A DNA stretch of 22,399 nt from a virus, in IMG/VR virus record IMGVR_UViG_3300032242_000852, positions 1 through 22,399 of that record. One strand, given 5' to 3'. Shown here in pieces: positions 1 to 9,104 of the stretch (positions are counted from its first letter, which is position 1; each line of letters begins with the position of its first letter). Position numbers and translations under genes: made by a program. The notes under the pieces are model-generated. The model did not search any database. It was not told the DNA's origin and saw only the letters and a program-made list of their open reading frames with translations.

Positions 1-3000
1 AACCAACACAGGATCGTCATATACTATGACTGGTCCTACAGGTAGTATATCTAATTACACACAAAGTGACGTCAAGTATCGCAAAAAATTTGCTCAACTT
101 GAGCTAACGTCAGTACCTGCTATATTAAACAGAATAGAAATTACATATCCGAAAGATGTAGCATTCTTTACTGCTATTGATAGGATAGGAAAATATTACG
201 AACCTACTTCGGGAATGCCCGGTAAAAATCAATTAGGCCAGTTGATGACAGGTATCGACTTCCCTGGCGTTAAGATAGATACTTTACCTTACAGTTTCTC
301 TGGTGGTTATGGAGTTCTTCCTTATTGGTCTACAGCGTGGGACAACTACACCACTCCTGACAACTACGGTACTGTATTAAACCCGCAGATAAACAGTATC
401 AATAATATTAATCTTGCTACAAGTAATCTCAATGCGGCTAGAACATTACAAAATAGCTTGAACGATCAAATTGTTTATGTCCAAAATACTCTACAAACAG
501 TTGCTCATTACACAACAGTTGTAACCGCGTTAGGCAATCAATCTGTATTGAATCCTTATTATACATCTCTAGAAGCGCAAATAGCATCTCTACATGAGCA
601 AGCCGTTGCCGCTACTGCTACAGTGGTAAGCCTAAGTGCTCAGTTGGATGAATTAAATTCTGGCAACATTGCTGTAACAACCCCATTCGTTGTTGCAACA
701 GGCACGATTATTAACACTTATCTAAATGGTGAGAGAATCGATGGAGTCAGCTTCTATGGAGATGTAGGAGTCAGCGAAACAGAGCATAGTTTGGGTCGTG
801 ATGCAAGATTCAATGTGGTTATTACAAACACAGTACCTGTAGAATATTCAGCAACGATAGCATATACTGGTACCAACTATACGGTAAATGACGTCTTGAG
901 AATTTTTGGTGATCAACTAGGCGGCCAGAGAAGTTCATATACCCTGCAGTCATCGACCTCATCATTCTACAATCACTATGATGCTAATGACTTGGTAATT
1001 ACAGTTACTAGCACATCTACTAGTGGAGCTATAACCGGAATATCAGTTCAGGGTGTTCCTAATACAACAAGAACTATAGTAGGAGCTGGAAAAGCGGCCA
1101 CCGTATATATTCCAAGTTCTTATCTATTACCAAGCACCACTGTTACTAACTTTGTCGGCAAGTCAGGAATAAATCCCTGCTTGGTCACATTAGGAATCTT
1201 TACTCAGACCAGTGTTCCTGCTCTAGGTCAGTGGAACGTGTTTGGTAATAGTAATAACTTATACAACGGCGTATTCGAAGCTACAACAGCCACAACATCT
1301 ACGATAACCTTAAGTTACACTAGCGATCCTGGTACGTTCGGTACTGGAATTACAGAAATTTCTACATCTAATAATATAGTATTATTTAGAAGTGCGTCAG
1401 ATGATGGCACATTAACCCCAACCGACGAGGATACATTAGATACTCTTATCAGCGGAGGCGATTTTGGTGGAGCCATATTAGGTATTAATCCTGCCGATAT
1501 CGTGATCGACGGTGATGCTTATATAACCGCTAATACTAGCCATGCACCTGAAGAAATGATACCGGGGGAGGTACAGGAATCAGTTTCTATCTCTGTATTC
1601 ACTACCAACCCTACTACAAGCAGTACGCAATTCTTAAGTGCACCAATGATTAAGAATTACAAATATCAACTAGACGGCCAGACTCAATCGTTCGGCATGG
1701 GCAATATCGCTAACACAAGCTCTTTGATAGTTGTTGCAGGTAACACTCCTCTCCACTATGGTACAGATTATCTGCTAGATATTACTAATAATAATATTGC
1801 TTTATTACGCCCACTTCCTGGTCCTGATTTCTTAAGCATCAGTTCATTTGACATGGGCGGTATAAATTGTATCGATAAACAGGTTATATTCAGCGCCAAC
1901 AGAACAATCAATGTTCTAACGACAGTGGCCTATAAAGATATAGGTAGCATTTATGTCACGGTTAATGGTATTCCTGTTCCTCAGTTTGAAAGCACATCAA
2001 CGAATCAAACCTACGGTTGGACTATAACAAAAGCACCTGCTAGAGAAAATGATCCTAACCCACGTGCCTATTTGAATATTGTTAAACCTGGTATTATTCC
2101 AGGACTTAATGATGCCGCGTTGAACAAAACACAAGTATGGTATTTTAGTTCACCAATGAAGTCAGCCGGTGAAATATACACACAAGTTATTCCTAGAGCG
2201 CAAGGCACAACGTTTAATCTAGAGCAACCTCCGGGAGTAGCCGGACCATATAGTAGTCAAGTAATCGTAGAGCTAAACAGTCGCAGACTAATACCTCCTG
2301 CAACGATTTATTTTATTGTGGGATCAAATTTAACATCGTTCCGTTTGGTCGGTTCTGGAACTATCCAGTCATTTAACAGCACTTCGACTGTGGTACCAAC
2401 TCCTCCCGGAGCGAACATTCAATGGACTATACAAGATGCCGCCGGTTATTCTATAACACAGGATATAAGCTATCCTAAAGGTATTATTGATAATAGCAAA
2501 ATAGAAATTTGGTTGAATGGTGAAAAATTAGATAAGACTCCTACTAACTATTTCTTTAATGCGGCACAGGGCATAGTAGAGTTCCCAACAGGACGTATCA
2601 AAACAGGAGATGCACTGGCTTTTGTAATATTTGACAACTTTGAATATCAGATAGTAAACTACCAACTATTGTTACAGACTCTTCCTTATCGCGGACCTAA
2701 TGATACTCTTAGAATAACATCATTTACTAACCACAATGGTGATTTCTTGAGAAAAGAAAAATTTGCCGGCAATAGTTTAAACACCTATAAGATACAACGT
2801 CCTGTATTTGACACAGCCTATATATGGGTTGAATATAACGGCGCTAGCTTGATAGCAGATATTGATTTTGCCGTGTCCAAAGACGGCACCACAATAACAG
2901 TTAAACCTAGTTTCTACCAAGGTCCTACAGATTCTGTTGTAATTATCAGCATGAGTCAGAATGCCTATGTTGGTAGCTTGAGCTACAGAACTTTTACAGA

Positions 3001-3874
3001 CATACTGGGCAGAACTAGTATGAAGCGTATAGGAGAAGGGGCATCTACAGTCTTAGCTAATCCGTTACTAATAACAGATACAACCATTCGCGTTGAGGAC
3101 GGAAATAGACTTAGCGCACCTAATCCGACTAAGAATTTGCCCGGCATCATTTATGTTGCCGGCGAACGCATTGAATACTTTACCAAGTATGGAAATATCC
3201 TAGGACAGCTTACAAGATCTACACTGGGCACTGGTGCTAGAACAGCTTATCCTGCAGGTACAAAAGTTATTGATCAAGGACCTGGAGTTAATATTCCTAT
3301 AGTTGAAAAAACTATCAGTCAGACATTTATGTCAACTAATACCAACACATCTTTTGTGTTAAACCCTCCAGATACAGCCCCCGATCAATTTATCAATTTT
3401 AGTTCGTTAGCTAATCCTTGGGATCAAGTTGATGTGTTCTACGGTGGGCGTAAGCTACTTAAACCTACTACAAATACTGTAGTAACTTATAATCCGGTCG
3501 CTTATGATTCTAATCAACAGGATAGTCTAGGCAATTTAAGCAGTCCTATCGTTCTACCAGAATTTACGATAACAAATAGTTTAACAACTCCGACTATACA
3601 GTTAAATATTGAAGTTCAAGCGGGATTAGAATTAACTGTAAGACAGAGAACTGGTCAAAGCATGTTCAAGTTATCAGAGTTTGCAAATCCTGCAAAAGCC
3701 AGCGTAACAGAACTACGACCAGGACAAGAATTTATAGATAATGTTAAAGGATTCCTAATACAAGATACTGCGCAGTTACCAGACGACACCTACTACGGTG
3801 GCGATCCTGTGATTATCCTAGAAACAGAATTCATATTACAAGACGAGAATGGAAACCCAATTGAAGGTGATTAA
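1..3874 (+). CDS. Very large beta-repeat virion structural protein, 5' end probably outside the window
   Basis: The reading frame is open from the left edge with no in-frame stop. The first ATG is at 26 (1282 aa) but has no ribosome binding site, so the gene probably begins upstream. The protein is rich in Thr, Ser, Asn and Gly and carries repeated units of the form strand-NG-strand: around residues 229 (TYLNGERIDG), 642 (VTVNGIPVPQ), 747, 828 (IWLNGEKLDK), 933 and 1135 (VFYGGRKLLKP), each followed by a Tyr-containing beta stretch. These resemble the beta-sandwich repeats of large T4-like cyanophage structural proteins. Residues about 478-515 hold an acidic stretch ending in APEEMIPGEV that I associate from memory with the same group. 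Residues about 123-211 differ: they look helical, with Leu/Ala spacing suggesting a coiled coil. It lies 3 nt upstream of the next fibre gene. The role is inferred as virion, probably tail or baseplate periphery; no enzyme motif is visible. Confidence 0.75.
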   Translation, partial: TNTGSSYTMTGPTGSISNYTQSDVKYRKKFAQLELTSVPAILNRIEITYPKDVAFFTAIDRIGKYYEPTSGMPGKNQLGQLMTGIDFPGVKIDTLPYSFSGGYGVLPYWSTAWDNYTTPDNYGTVLNPQINSINNINLATSNLNAARTLQNSLNDQIVYVQNTLQTVAHYTTVVTALGNQSVLNPYYTSLEAQIASLHEQAVAATATVVSLSAQLDELNSGNIAVTTPFVVATGTIINTYLNGERIDGVSFYGDVGVSETEHSLGRDARFNVVITNTVPVEYSATIAYTGTNYTVNDVLRIFGDQLGGQRSSYTLQSSTSSFYNHYDANDLVITVTSTSTSGAITGISVQGVPNTTRTIVGAGKAATVYIPSSYLLPSTTVTNFVGKSGINPCLVTLGIFTQTSVPALGQWNVFGNSNNLYNGVFEATTATTSTITLSYTSDPGTFGTGITEISTSNNIVLFRSASDDGTLTPTDEDTLDTLISGGDFGGAILGINPADIVIDGDAYITANTSHAPEEMIPGEVQESVSISVFTTNPTTSSTQFLSAPMIKNYKYQLDGQTQSFGMGNIANTSSLIVVAGNTPLHYGTDYLLDITNNNIALLRPLPGPDFLSISSFDMGGINCIDKQVIFSANRTINVLTTVAYKDIGSIYVTVNGIPVPQFESTSTNQTYGWTITKAPARENDPNPRAYLNIVKPGIIPGLNDAALNKTQVWYFSSPMKSAGEIYTQVIPRAQGTTFNLEQPPGVAGPYSSQVIVELNSRRLIPPATIYFIVGSNLTSFRLVGSGTIQSFNSTSTVVPTPPGANIQWTIQDAAGYSITQDISYPKGIIDNSKIEIWLNGEKLDKTPTNYFFNAAQGIVEFPTGRIKTGDALAFVIFDNFEYQIVNYQLLLQTLPYRGPNDTLRITSFTNHNGDFLRKEKFAGNSLNTYKIQRPVFDTAYIWVEYNGASLIADIDFAVSKDGTTITVKPSFYQGPTDSVVIISMSQNAYVGSLSYRTFTDILGRTSMKRIGEGASTVLANPLLITDTTIRVEDGNRLSAPNPTKNLPGIIYVAGERIEYFTKYGNILGQLTRSTLGTGARTAYPAGTKVIDQGPGVNIPIVEKTISQTFMSTNTNTSFVLNPPDTAPDQFINFSSLANPWDQVDVFYGGRKLLKPTTNTVVTYNPVAYDSNQQDSLGNLSSPIVLPEFTITNSLTTPTIQLNIEVQAGLELTVRQRTGQSMFKLSEFANPAKASVTELRPGQEFIDNVKGFLIQDTAQLPDDTYYGGDPVIILETEFILQDENGNPIEGD

Positions 3875-3877
3875 AAA

Positions 3878-6469
3878 ATGACAAAAATAACACAACTACC
3901 GCTACTTCCGGATACCCAGAGTCCAGCCGATCAAGCTTCGTTTCCGTTTGTCGATGACGGAATTACTAAACGAATAACCTATACTCATCTTAAAAATACT
4001 TTGAAAGGTGCTACAGGTGATACTGGACCACAAGGCCCAGTAGGTCCGATAGGACCACAGGGTCCCCAGGGTACATCAGGTCCCCAGGGTCCTAAGGGAG
4101 ATCCAGGCGCATCTTTCGTATTAACTACTGCAACTGGAATACGACTAGGCGGTGTAAAAATTGGTGCTAATATTAATATTACATCTGATGGCACTATCAG
4201 CGCACAAAATAGTTATGTATTAAACACGGCTACGACAGCAACACTAGGTGGTGTTGTGATAGGATCTGGACTTTCGATCAATACAACAACTGGCGTATTG
4301 AGCGCACTTGCTCAGGTATTAGGCACAGGTACTTCAACTGTGCTAGGTGGGGTAAAAGTTGGAAATGGATTTACTGCACAGGGCGATGGACTTATAAGTG
4401 TAATAGGTTCTCCAGTGACTACTCCTAATACAGTTTCCACATCTTTAACAGGTGACTCAGCTAACGGGACCAGCGGTGTGCAACAAACTGGCCTATGGAA
4501 ATTTACACAAGGGTACATACCTCTCCCCAATGGCCTACGAACTGCTAGCGATCTAGTTGGGGCAAAATTATCTTTTACCGGACCGTTTACCTATGATTCG
4601 AGTGTTGGCCCATATGCGGCTACAATCACTGCGGCACAGCCTGCTCCTGCACAGGGCAACTATGCCGGACAGTATTATATTACTTGGAGTCCTGCTGTAA
4701 GTGCCACTTACAATACTGTAGTACAGGGTCAACCTAACAATCATCAATTTATCATAAACAGCGTAGCTAATCAAGCATACGCAGTTGATGGTATTAATAA
4801 TCAAACTATATATCTAGTACGTGGTAGAACCTATACGTTCTCTATTGCGGCAACAGGGCATCCTTTCTGGATCAAGACTACAGGAACGACTGGTGTTGGT
4901 AATGCTTACAATACGGGAGTTGTTAATAACGGTTTGGAAAGTGGAACTATAACTTGGAGTGTGGATCAAACTACTCCGGATACGTTATACTATAATTGCC
5001 AGTTCCATAATAATATGCGAGGTGTTATTAATATTGTAAATGCAGGAATCCCTGCTAGTACGCTATACAATGCTGTGACTATCAATTACAATGTTCAATC
5101 TCCTTGGAATTTTAGTTATTCAGTGTTAGGCGAAACTACAGTTGCTAATCTTCTAACAGTATCTAACAAATCAGTATTCAACGGACAGATGGTAGCGGCA
5201 TCTACTAATAATATCATACCATTTTACTATCCAAGTCAATCATTCTTCCCCTCAGCGGCATCAGCCGCTGGTGCTCTAGCACAGAGTAATGCAGATGGTA
5301 GACTATTCCAATCGTGGAACAGCCAATGGGTACCTATCGCTAATCTAGCAGACGTTACACTGACAGCATCTACGGCAACCTATACACAGGTTGGCGGAGT
5401 TAAGATAGGTAATGGTATCGGCATAGCATCAGATGGAACTATCAGTGTAACTACAGCTTCTTTTGCTTTGCAAACAGCTACCAATGTGTTGTTAGGTGGT
5501 GTAATCCTTGACGGTATTACTATCAAAGCTAACGGTCAAGGGCGTATCAGCGCAACTGGACTCCAGCTAACAGATCTAACTGTATCGCAACTTGCGGCCA
5601 ACGGTACTGGGTCGCTAGTATATAATAACGTCACTGGAGTATTTGCATATACACCACCTGCTCTATCGCAGTTCTTAACTGGTATTACAGGCAATCAAGT
5701 GACAACGGCATTAGGTTATACTCCTTTGCAGTCTTCTAGTCTAAGTGCTATTACTGCTACTAGTAGTGGAACAGGAGTTTTAACTTATTCAAACGGAGTC
5801 TATACCTTATACCCACCAGTGCCATTTACATTGAACACAGCTAGCACTACGGTATTAGGCGGAATTAAACCGGACGGAACAAGTTTAGCTATCGATCCTG
5901 ATGGCACTCTACATGCTACCTATGCCAACTTACCTATAGCATCTGCTAGTCAGTACGGTGCTGTTAAAATTGACAACAGCACAATTACAATTACTAATGG
6001 TGCTATCAAAGCCAACTACACAAACTATACACTTCCTAATGCCAGCGTATCTACACTAGGTGGTGTTAAGATCGATGGTACTAGTATCACTATCACAGCG
6101 GGCGGAACTATCAGTTCAAACGTTGTCGTATCAACAGCTACTACTAGTGTACTAGGTGGAGTAATTATTCCTGCTGTAGGTACTAGCGGTATCGTGATAA
6201 ACAGCACCGGTGTAATCAGCATTTCGACTGCTAGCACAACACAGATAGGTGGAGTTAAAGTTGACGGTAGTTCGATCGTAGTGAGCGGTACAGGCGTGAT
6301 TTCTGAATCGGGAACCAGTGCTACTAGAACACTAACTCCAGGTGGTCAGCCATCTACTCCTGTAAACGGCATGATGGCAGTATCAAACGGAACAACTTGG
6401 AACCCTAATAGTGACGGTATACAGCATTTATACATATATCTAAACGGCGCTTGGGTAAAAGTAGTTTAA
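3878..6469 (+). CDS. Tail fibre-like protein with collagen-like stem, LGGVKIG repeats and embedded cupredoxin-like domain
   Basis: 863 aa, start supported by an AAGGTG Shine-Dalgarno inside the previous gene's end. The N-terminus (ITQLPLLPD...FPFVDDG...TYTHLK) is of the kind seen at fibre attachment ends. Residues 44-79 are twelve perfect Gly-X-Y triplets, a collagen-like stem expected to trimerise. From about residue 85 to 815 there are about ten units of roughly 24 residues of the form LGGVKIG-x-G-x-I-x-x-x-G-x-I-S, a beta-repeat common in phage fibres. Between repeats 3 and 4, residues about 289-391 look like a cupredoxin: H328 in GHPFWI, then C374-x2-H377-x2-M380 in YYNCQFHNNM, followed by a strand, GVINIV. 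These match the His-Cys-His-Met ligand set of type-1 copper proteins. The C-terminal about 45 residues (TPGGQPSTPVNGMMAV, then YIYLNGAWVKVV) resemble a fibre tip. A virion location is inferred; copper binding is untested. Confidence 0.85.
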   Translation: MTKITQLPLLPDTQSPADQASFPFVDDGITKRITYTHLKNTLKGATGDTGPQGPVGPIGPQGPQGTSGPQGPKGDPGASFVLTTATGIRLGGVKIGANINITSDGTISAQNSYVLNTATTATLGGVVIGSGLSINTTTGVLSALAQVLGTGTSTVLGGVKVGNGFTAQGDGLISVIGSPVTTPNTVSTSLTGDSANGTSGVQQTGLWKFTQGYIPLPNGLRTASDLVGAKLSFTGPFTYDSSVGPYAATITAAQPAPAQGNYAGQYYITWSPAVSATYNTVVQGQPNNHQFIINSVANQAYAVDGINNQTIYLVRGRTYTFSIAATGHPFWIKTTGTTGVGNAYNTGVVNNGLESGTITWSVDQTTPDTLYYNCQFHNNMRGVINIVNAGIPASTLYNAVTINYNVQSPWNFSYSVLGETTVANLLTVSNKSVFNGQMVAASTNNIIPFYYPSQSFFPSAASAAGALAQSNADGRLFQSWNSQWVPIANLADVTLTASTATYTQVGGVKIGNGIGIASDGTISVTTASFALQTATNVLLGGVILDGITIKANGQGRISATGLQLTDLTVSQLAANGTGSLVYNNVTGVFAYTPPALSQFLTGITGNQVTTALGYTPLQSSSLSAITATSSGTGVLTYSNGVYTLYPPVPFTLNTASTTVLGGIKPDGTSLAIDPDGTLHATYANLPIASASQYGAVKIDNSTITITNGAIKANYTNYTLPNASVSTLGGVKIDGTSITITAGGTISSNVVVSTATTSVLGGVIIPAVGTSGIVINSTGVISISTASTTQIGGVKVDGSSIVVSGTGVISESGTSATRTLTPGGQPSTPVNGMMAVSNGTTWNPNSDGIQHLYIYLNGAWVKVV
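4007..4114 (+). repeat. Collagen-like Gly-X-Y repeat region
   Basis: Twelve uninterrupted Gly-X-Y codon triplets within the fibre gene (residues 44-79), Pro/Gln-rich at X and Y. At DNA level this appears as recurring ggtcc/caggg units. It is a coding repeat that should form a trimeric stem, not a DNA-level element such as CRISPR. Confidence 0.9.
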
Positions 6470-6488
6470 CAGCATACTTTTAAAAGCG

Positions 6489-6496
6489 AATAAATA
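6489..6496 (+). promoter_or_regulatory. Possible T4-late-type promoter box (AATAAATA)
   Basis: AATAAATA differs from the T4 late consensus TATAAATA at the first base and sits in the 29-nt gap between the fibre gene and the next gene. With T4 spacing, transcription would start about 6 nt downstream, near 6502. That would skip the ATG at 6499 and favour the ATG at 6526. Confidence 0.35.
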
Positions 6497-6498
6497 AC

Positions 6499-7167
6499 AT
6501 GATAGAAGAAAACGAAGATCCTAAAATGACTGAAAATCAACAAAATCAAGAACAAAAACAGCCCGATGAAACGGGCGGAATCTATTTACGCGGTCATATT
6601 AAAATATTCGACCCCCAGACAAACGAAGTATTCATCGACAAGCCAAACGCTATTCACTATGAAAATTTTAGTCTAGCTCTTGCTCAAGCAGTAAGTAATC
6701 AAGGTCAAGGCTGGATAGCCGAAATGTGCTTCGGGAATGGCGGAACACGTGTTGATCCTACAGGTATTATTACCTATTTGACTCCTAACGTAGTAGGCCA
6801 AGCCGCTAATTTATACAATCAAACCTATATCAAAGTTGTAGATGCAAGTAATCCTCTAGATCTTGACCCTACCCGCAATTTTATGGATGTGCGCCATGTT
6901 ACAGGCACTCCCTATACAGATATCTTAATCAGCTGTTTATTGGATTTTGGTGAGCCAAGCGGACAACAAGCATTCGATACAGCTACCCAGCTAAACAGCA
7001 ACTATGTTTTTGATGAATTAGGACTAAGAGCATATGGCTTAAATGGCCCTGGCACAGGGAATTTATTGACCCATGTCATTTTCCATCCAGTACAAAAAAG
7101 TTTGAACCGTATGCTCCAGATAGACTATACAGTTCGAGTGCAGGCATTAACTAGCATAACCGGATAA
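6499..7167 (+). CDS. Conserved T4-like phage protein of the structural region, function unknown
   Basis: 222 aa from ATG 6499; an alternative ATG at 6526 (MTENQQ, 213 aa) is preferred if the late-type box at 6489-6496 is real. Neither start has a strong Shine-Dalgarno. The first about 27 residues are a hydrophilic Glu/Gln/Asn-rich tail. The rest is a compact domain beginning GIYLRGHIKIFD, with NAIHYENFSLALAQAV, a Gly-rich FGNGGTRVDPTG segment and a C-terminal HVIFHPVQKSLNR...IDYTVRVQAL segment. From memory, proteins of this layout are conserved in marine T4-like phages beside the fibre genes, without assigned function. There is no signal peptide, membrane segment or catalytic motif. It ends 4 nt before the first of the four paralogous fibre genes, so co-transcription with virion genes is likely. 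A structural or fibre-joining role is inference. Confidence 0.8.
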   Translation: MIEENEDPKMTENQQNQEQKQPDETGGIYLRGHIKIFDPQTNEVFIDKPNAIHYENFSLALAQAVSNQGQGWIAEMCFGNGGTRVDPTGIITYLTPNVVGQAANLYNQTYIKVVDASNPLDLDPTRNFMDVRHVTGTPYTDILISCLLDFGEPSGQQAFDTATQLNSNYVFDELGLRAYGLNGPGTGNLLTHVIFHPVQKSLNRMLQIDYTVRVQALTSITG

Positions 7168-7171
7168 CACA

Positions 7172-9100
7172 ATGGCGAATTATAACGTTTTTTATTCTGA
7201 TCCAGGTAAAACCACTCCAATAGTAGTTGTAGATGGTACGCTGAATATAACAGATACTAGTCTAAAACTGGTAGGACAAAATTATCCCGGCTATGGTCCT
7301 GCGTTATCGGAAAACCTATTACATGTTCTAGAAAATTTTGCAAGTTCTAGTCCGCCCAACAATCCGATTGAAGGACAGTTGTGGTTCAATACCAGCGATC
7401 CTTTGAATAAAAAATTATTCGTCAATGATGGAACAGCATACAATTCATCATGGTCTCCAGTTAACGGAGTACATCAAACCCCATTATCACCATCTAATGC
7501 CAATCTTGGAGATGTATGGGTTGATACTAATCAGCAACAGTTGAGTTTCTGGAATGGTAGCTCATGGATTCTAGTAGGTCCAGCATACTCAGGCACTACA
7601 AAAACTGGGCCATATGCTACTACATCAACAGACGTTACAGGTGTTACACACAATATCGTTATCAATTATGTTAACGGTACTGCTATGGAAATTATTTCCC
7701 CTACTAACTTCATACCGTTGCAGTCTATTGATGGATTCCCAAACATCTCAACTGGTGTAAACGTAACAAAGAAAAACTTTGGCACTACACAAAGTCCTAA
7801 TTATGCAACGCTAAATGGCACAGCCAATGCTTCATTGGGCTTGTTACAAAGCGGAACAACTATTCCTGTTATCGCAGATAATTTTGCGAGATTAGATGTC
7901 CCTCAAACATTTAATAAAGTAGTAACTTTTTCCGATGACCAAGATAGAGGTATTTTAATCGGAAGTCAACCTACACTAGCGATCCAAAGACAAAATCAAT
8001 ACGATGCTGTATTTCTAAATACCTTCGGCGCTAATCACTCAAGCGGCGGAAGATTCGTATTCCGTGCTATTAAGAACAATGTAAACTCCCCTTTACTAAC
8101 AATAGACGGAGATAAAAATAAAGTCTACGTAGGATCTCAAGGACTTGCTAACGGAGATCTTGTAGTAAATGGATCTATTGACGGCACGACAGCTACAGTT
8201 ACTACTCTATTAGTTACATCTACACTCAACAGTTTAACTAATACTGTATCAAACGCACTAGTAGTAAATGGAGGCGCAGGCATAGGCGGAACATTATTAG
8301 TGACAGGAGAACATATTCTCAAAGGAGCACTAACAGTAGGTTCTAATCCTATCACGACTCCTCTTAATACAACAACTGCTCTTGTAGTTCCTAGCCAAGC
8401 AGGTCATTATACATTAGGAGATACCAATGTATGGTGGAGTAATGTTTATTCAACTCAGTATAGCGGCCCAAACGGAACTCCAGCTACCTTTAACGGTAAT
8501 GCCACAAAGGCATCACAACTTTCATCACCTTTCAACCTAAGTCTGCAAGGTGCATTGCAGTCGAATGTCAAACAGGTTACAGGTAATCAAGGTGATTTTG
8601 CTTTACAAACACAAGCTACACAAGATCTTATCTATACAGCGCCGGGCGGAACGACAGCAACAACACGTGTGTCTGATCAGTTGTTGATATATAGACAACT
8701 ACAGGTAAATGACGTTAATGTGCCAGATACTGGAGCACATGGTAACGGACAGATATATAGACAGCAGAAATCGGATTTCTTGCAAGATTTATACGCCGGA
8801 CTGATACAAACAGGATGTGTAATTCCATTTGCAGGCCCAGCAAACAAATTACCTAGCTTTGCAAATAATCCTAACTTTCCGTCATTGAATGACGCGACCA
8901 GACCAGCCTGGTTAATTTGTGATGGTACTGCATATGACGGTAGTCAAGCATCTAGCCCTTATTATAACCTATATCAAGTTATAGGTAACCTATACGGCGG
9001 AACAGGTCCTGGTAACTTTAAAGTTCCCGACTTGAGAAATCAAGGACTAGCAGGCAATCAGGGAGTTGGTCCTTACTTAAATTACATAATAAAGACCTAA
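7172..9100 (+). CDS. Fibre paralogue 1, with C-terminal phage tail collar domain
   Basis: 642 aa. This is the first of four tandem paralogues. The shared N-terminal module (about residues 1-200) has LVGQNYPGYG, LLHVLENFASS and GQLWFNTSDP, then VWVDTNQQQLSFWNG and WILVGPAYS. The middle is a beta-rich, repetitive shaft with Asn, Thr and Ser in abundance. The C-terminus from about residue 546 is a tail collar-type domain: GCVIPFAGP, then PAWLICDGTAYDG, YYNLYQVIGNLYGG, FKVPDLRNQG and a terminal YLNYIIKT. This fold is found at the ends of T4 gp12-like and other phage fibres and is typically the receptor-contacting tip. The start has only a weak upstream GGA. The gene is 4 nt from the following paralogue. 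A virion fibre role is well supported by architecture; the receptor is unknown. Confidence 0.87.
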   Translation: MANYNVFYSDPGKTTPIVVVDGTLNITDTSLKLVGQNYPGYGPALSENLLHVLENFASSSPPNNPIEGQLWFNTSDPLNKKLFVNDGTAYNSSWSPVNGVHQTPLSPSNANLGDVWVDTNQQQLSFWNGSSWILVGPAYSGTTKTGPYATTSTDVTGVTHNIVINYVNGTAMEIISPTNFIPLQSIDGFPNISTGVNVTKKNFGTTQSPNYATLNGTANASLGLLQSGTTIPVIADNFARLDVPQTFNKVVTFSDDQDRGILIGSQPTLAIQRQNQYDAVFLNTFGANHSSGGRFVFRAIKNNVNSPLLTIDGDKNKVYVGSQGLANGDLVVNGSIDGTTATVTTLLVTSTLNSLTNTVSNALVVNGGAGIGGTLLVTGEHILKGALTVGSNPITTPLNTTTALVVPSQAGHYTLGDTNVWWSNVYSTQYSGPNGTPATFNGNATKASQLSSPFNLSLQGALQSNVKQVTGNQGDFALQTQATQDLIYTAPGGTTATTRVSDQLLIYRQLQVNDVNVPDTGAHGNGQIYRQQKSDFLQDLYAGLIQTGCVIPFAGPANKLPSFANNPNFPSLNDATRPAWLICDGTAYDGSQASSPYYNLYQVIGNLYGGTGPGNFKVPDLRNQGLAGNQGVGPYLNYIIKT

Positions 9101-9104
9101 TACA

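Noticed and set aside
4012-4115. Short DNA repeats resembling a CRISPR or satellite
   Set aside because: They are Gly-X-Y codons of the collagen-like segment, in frame and without spacers.
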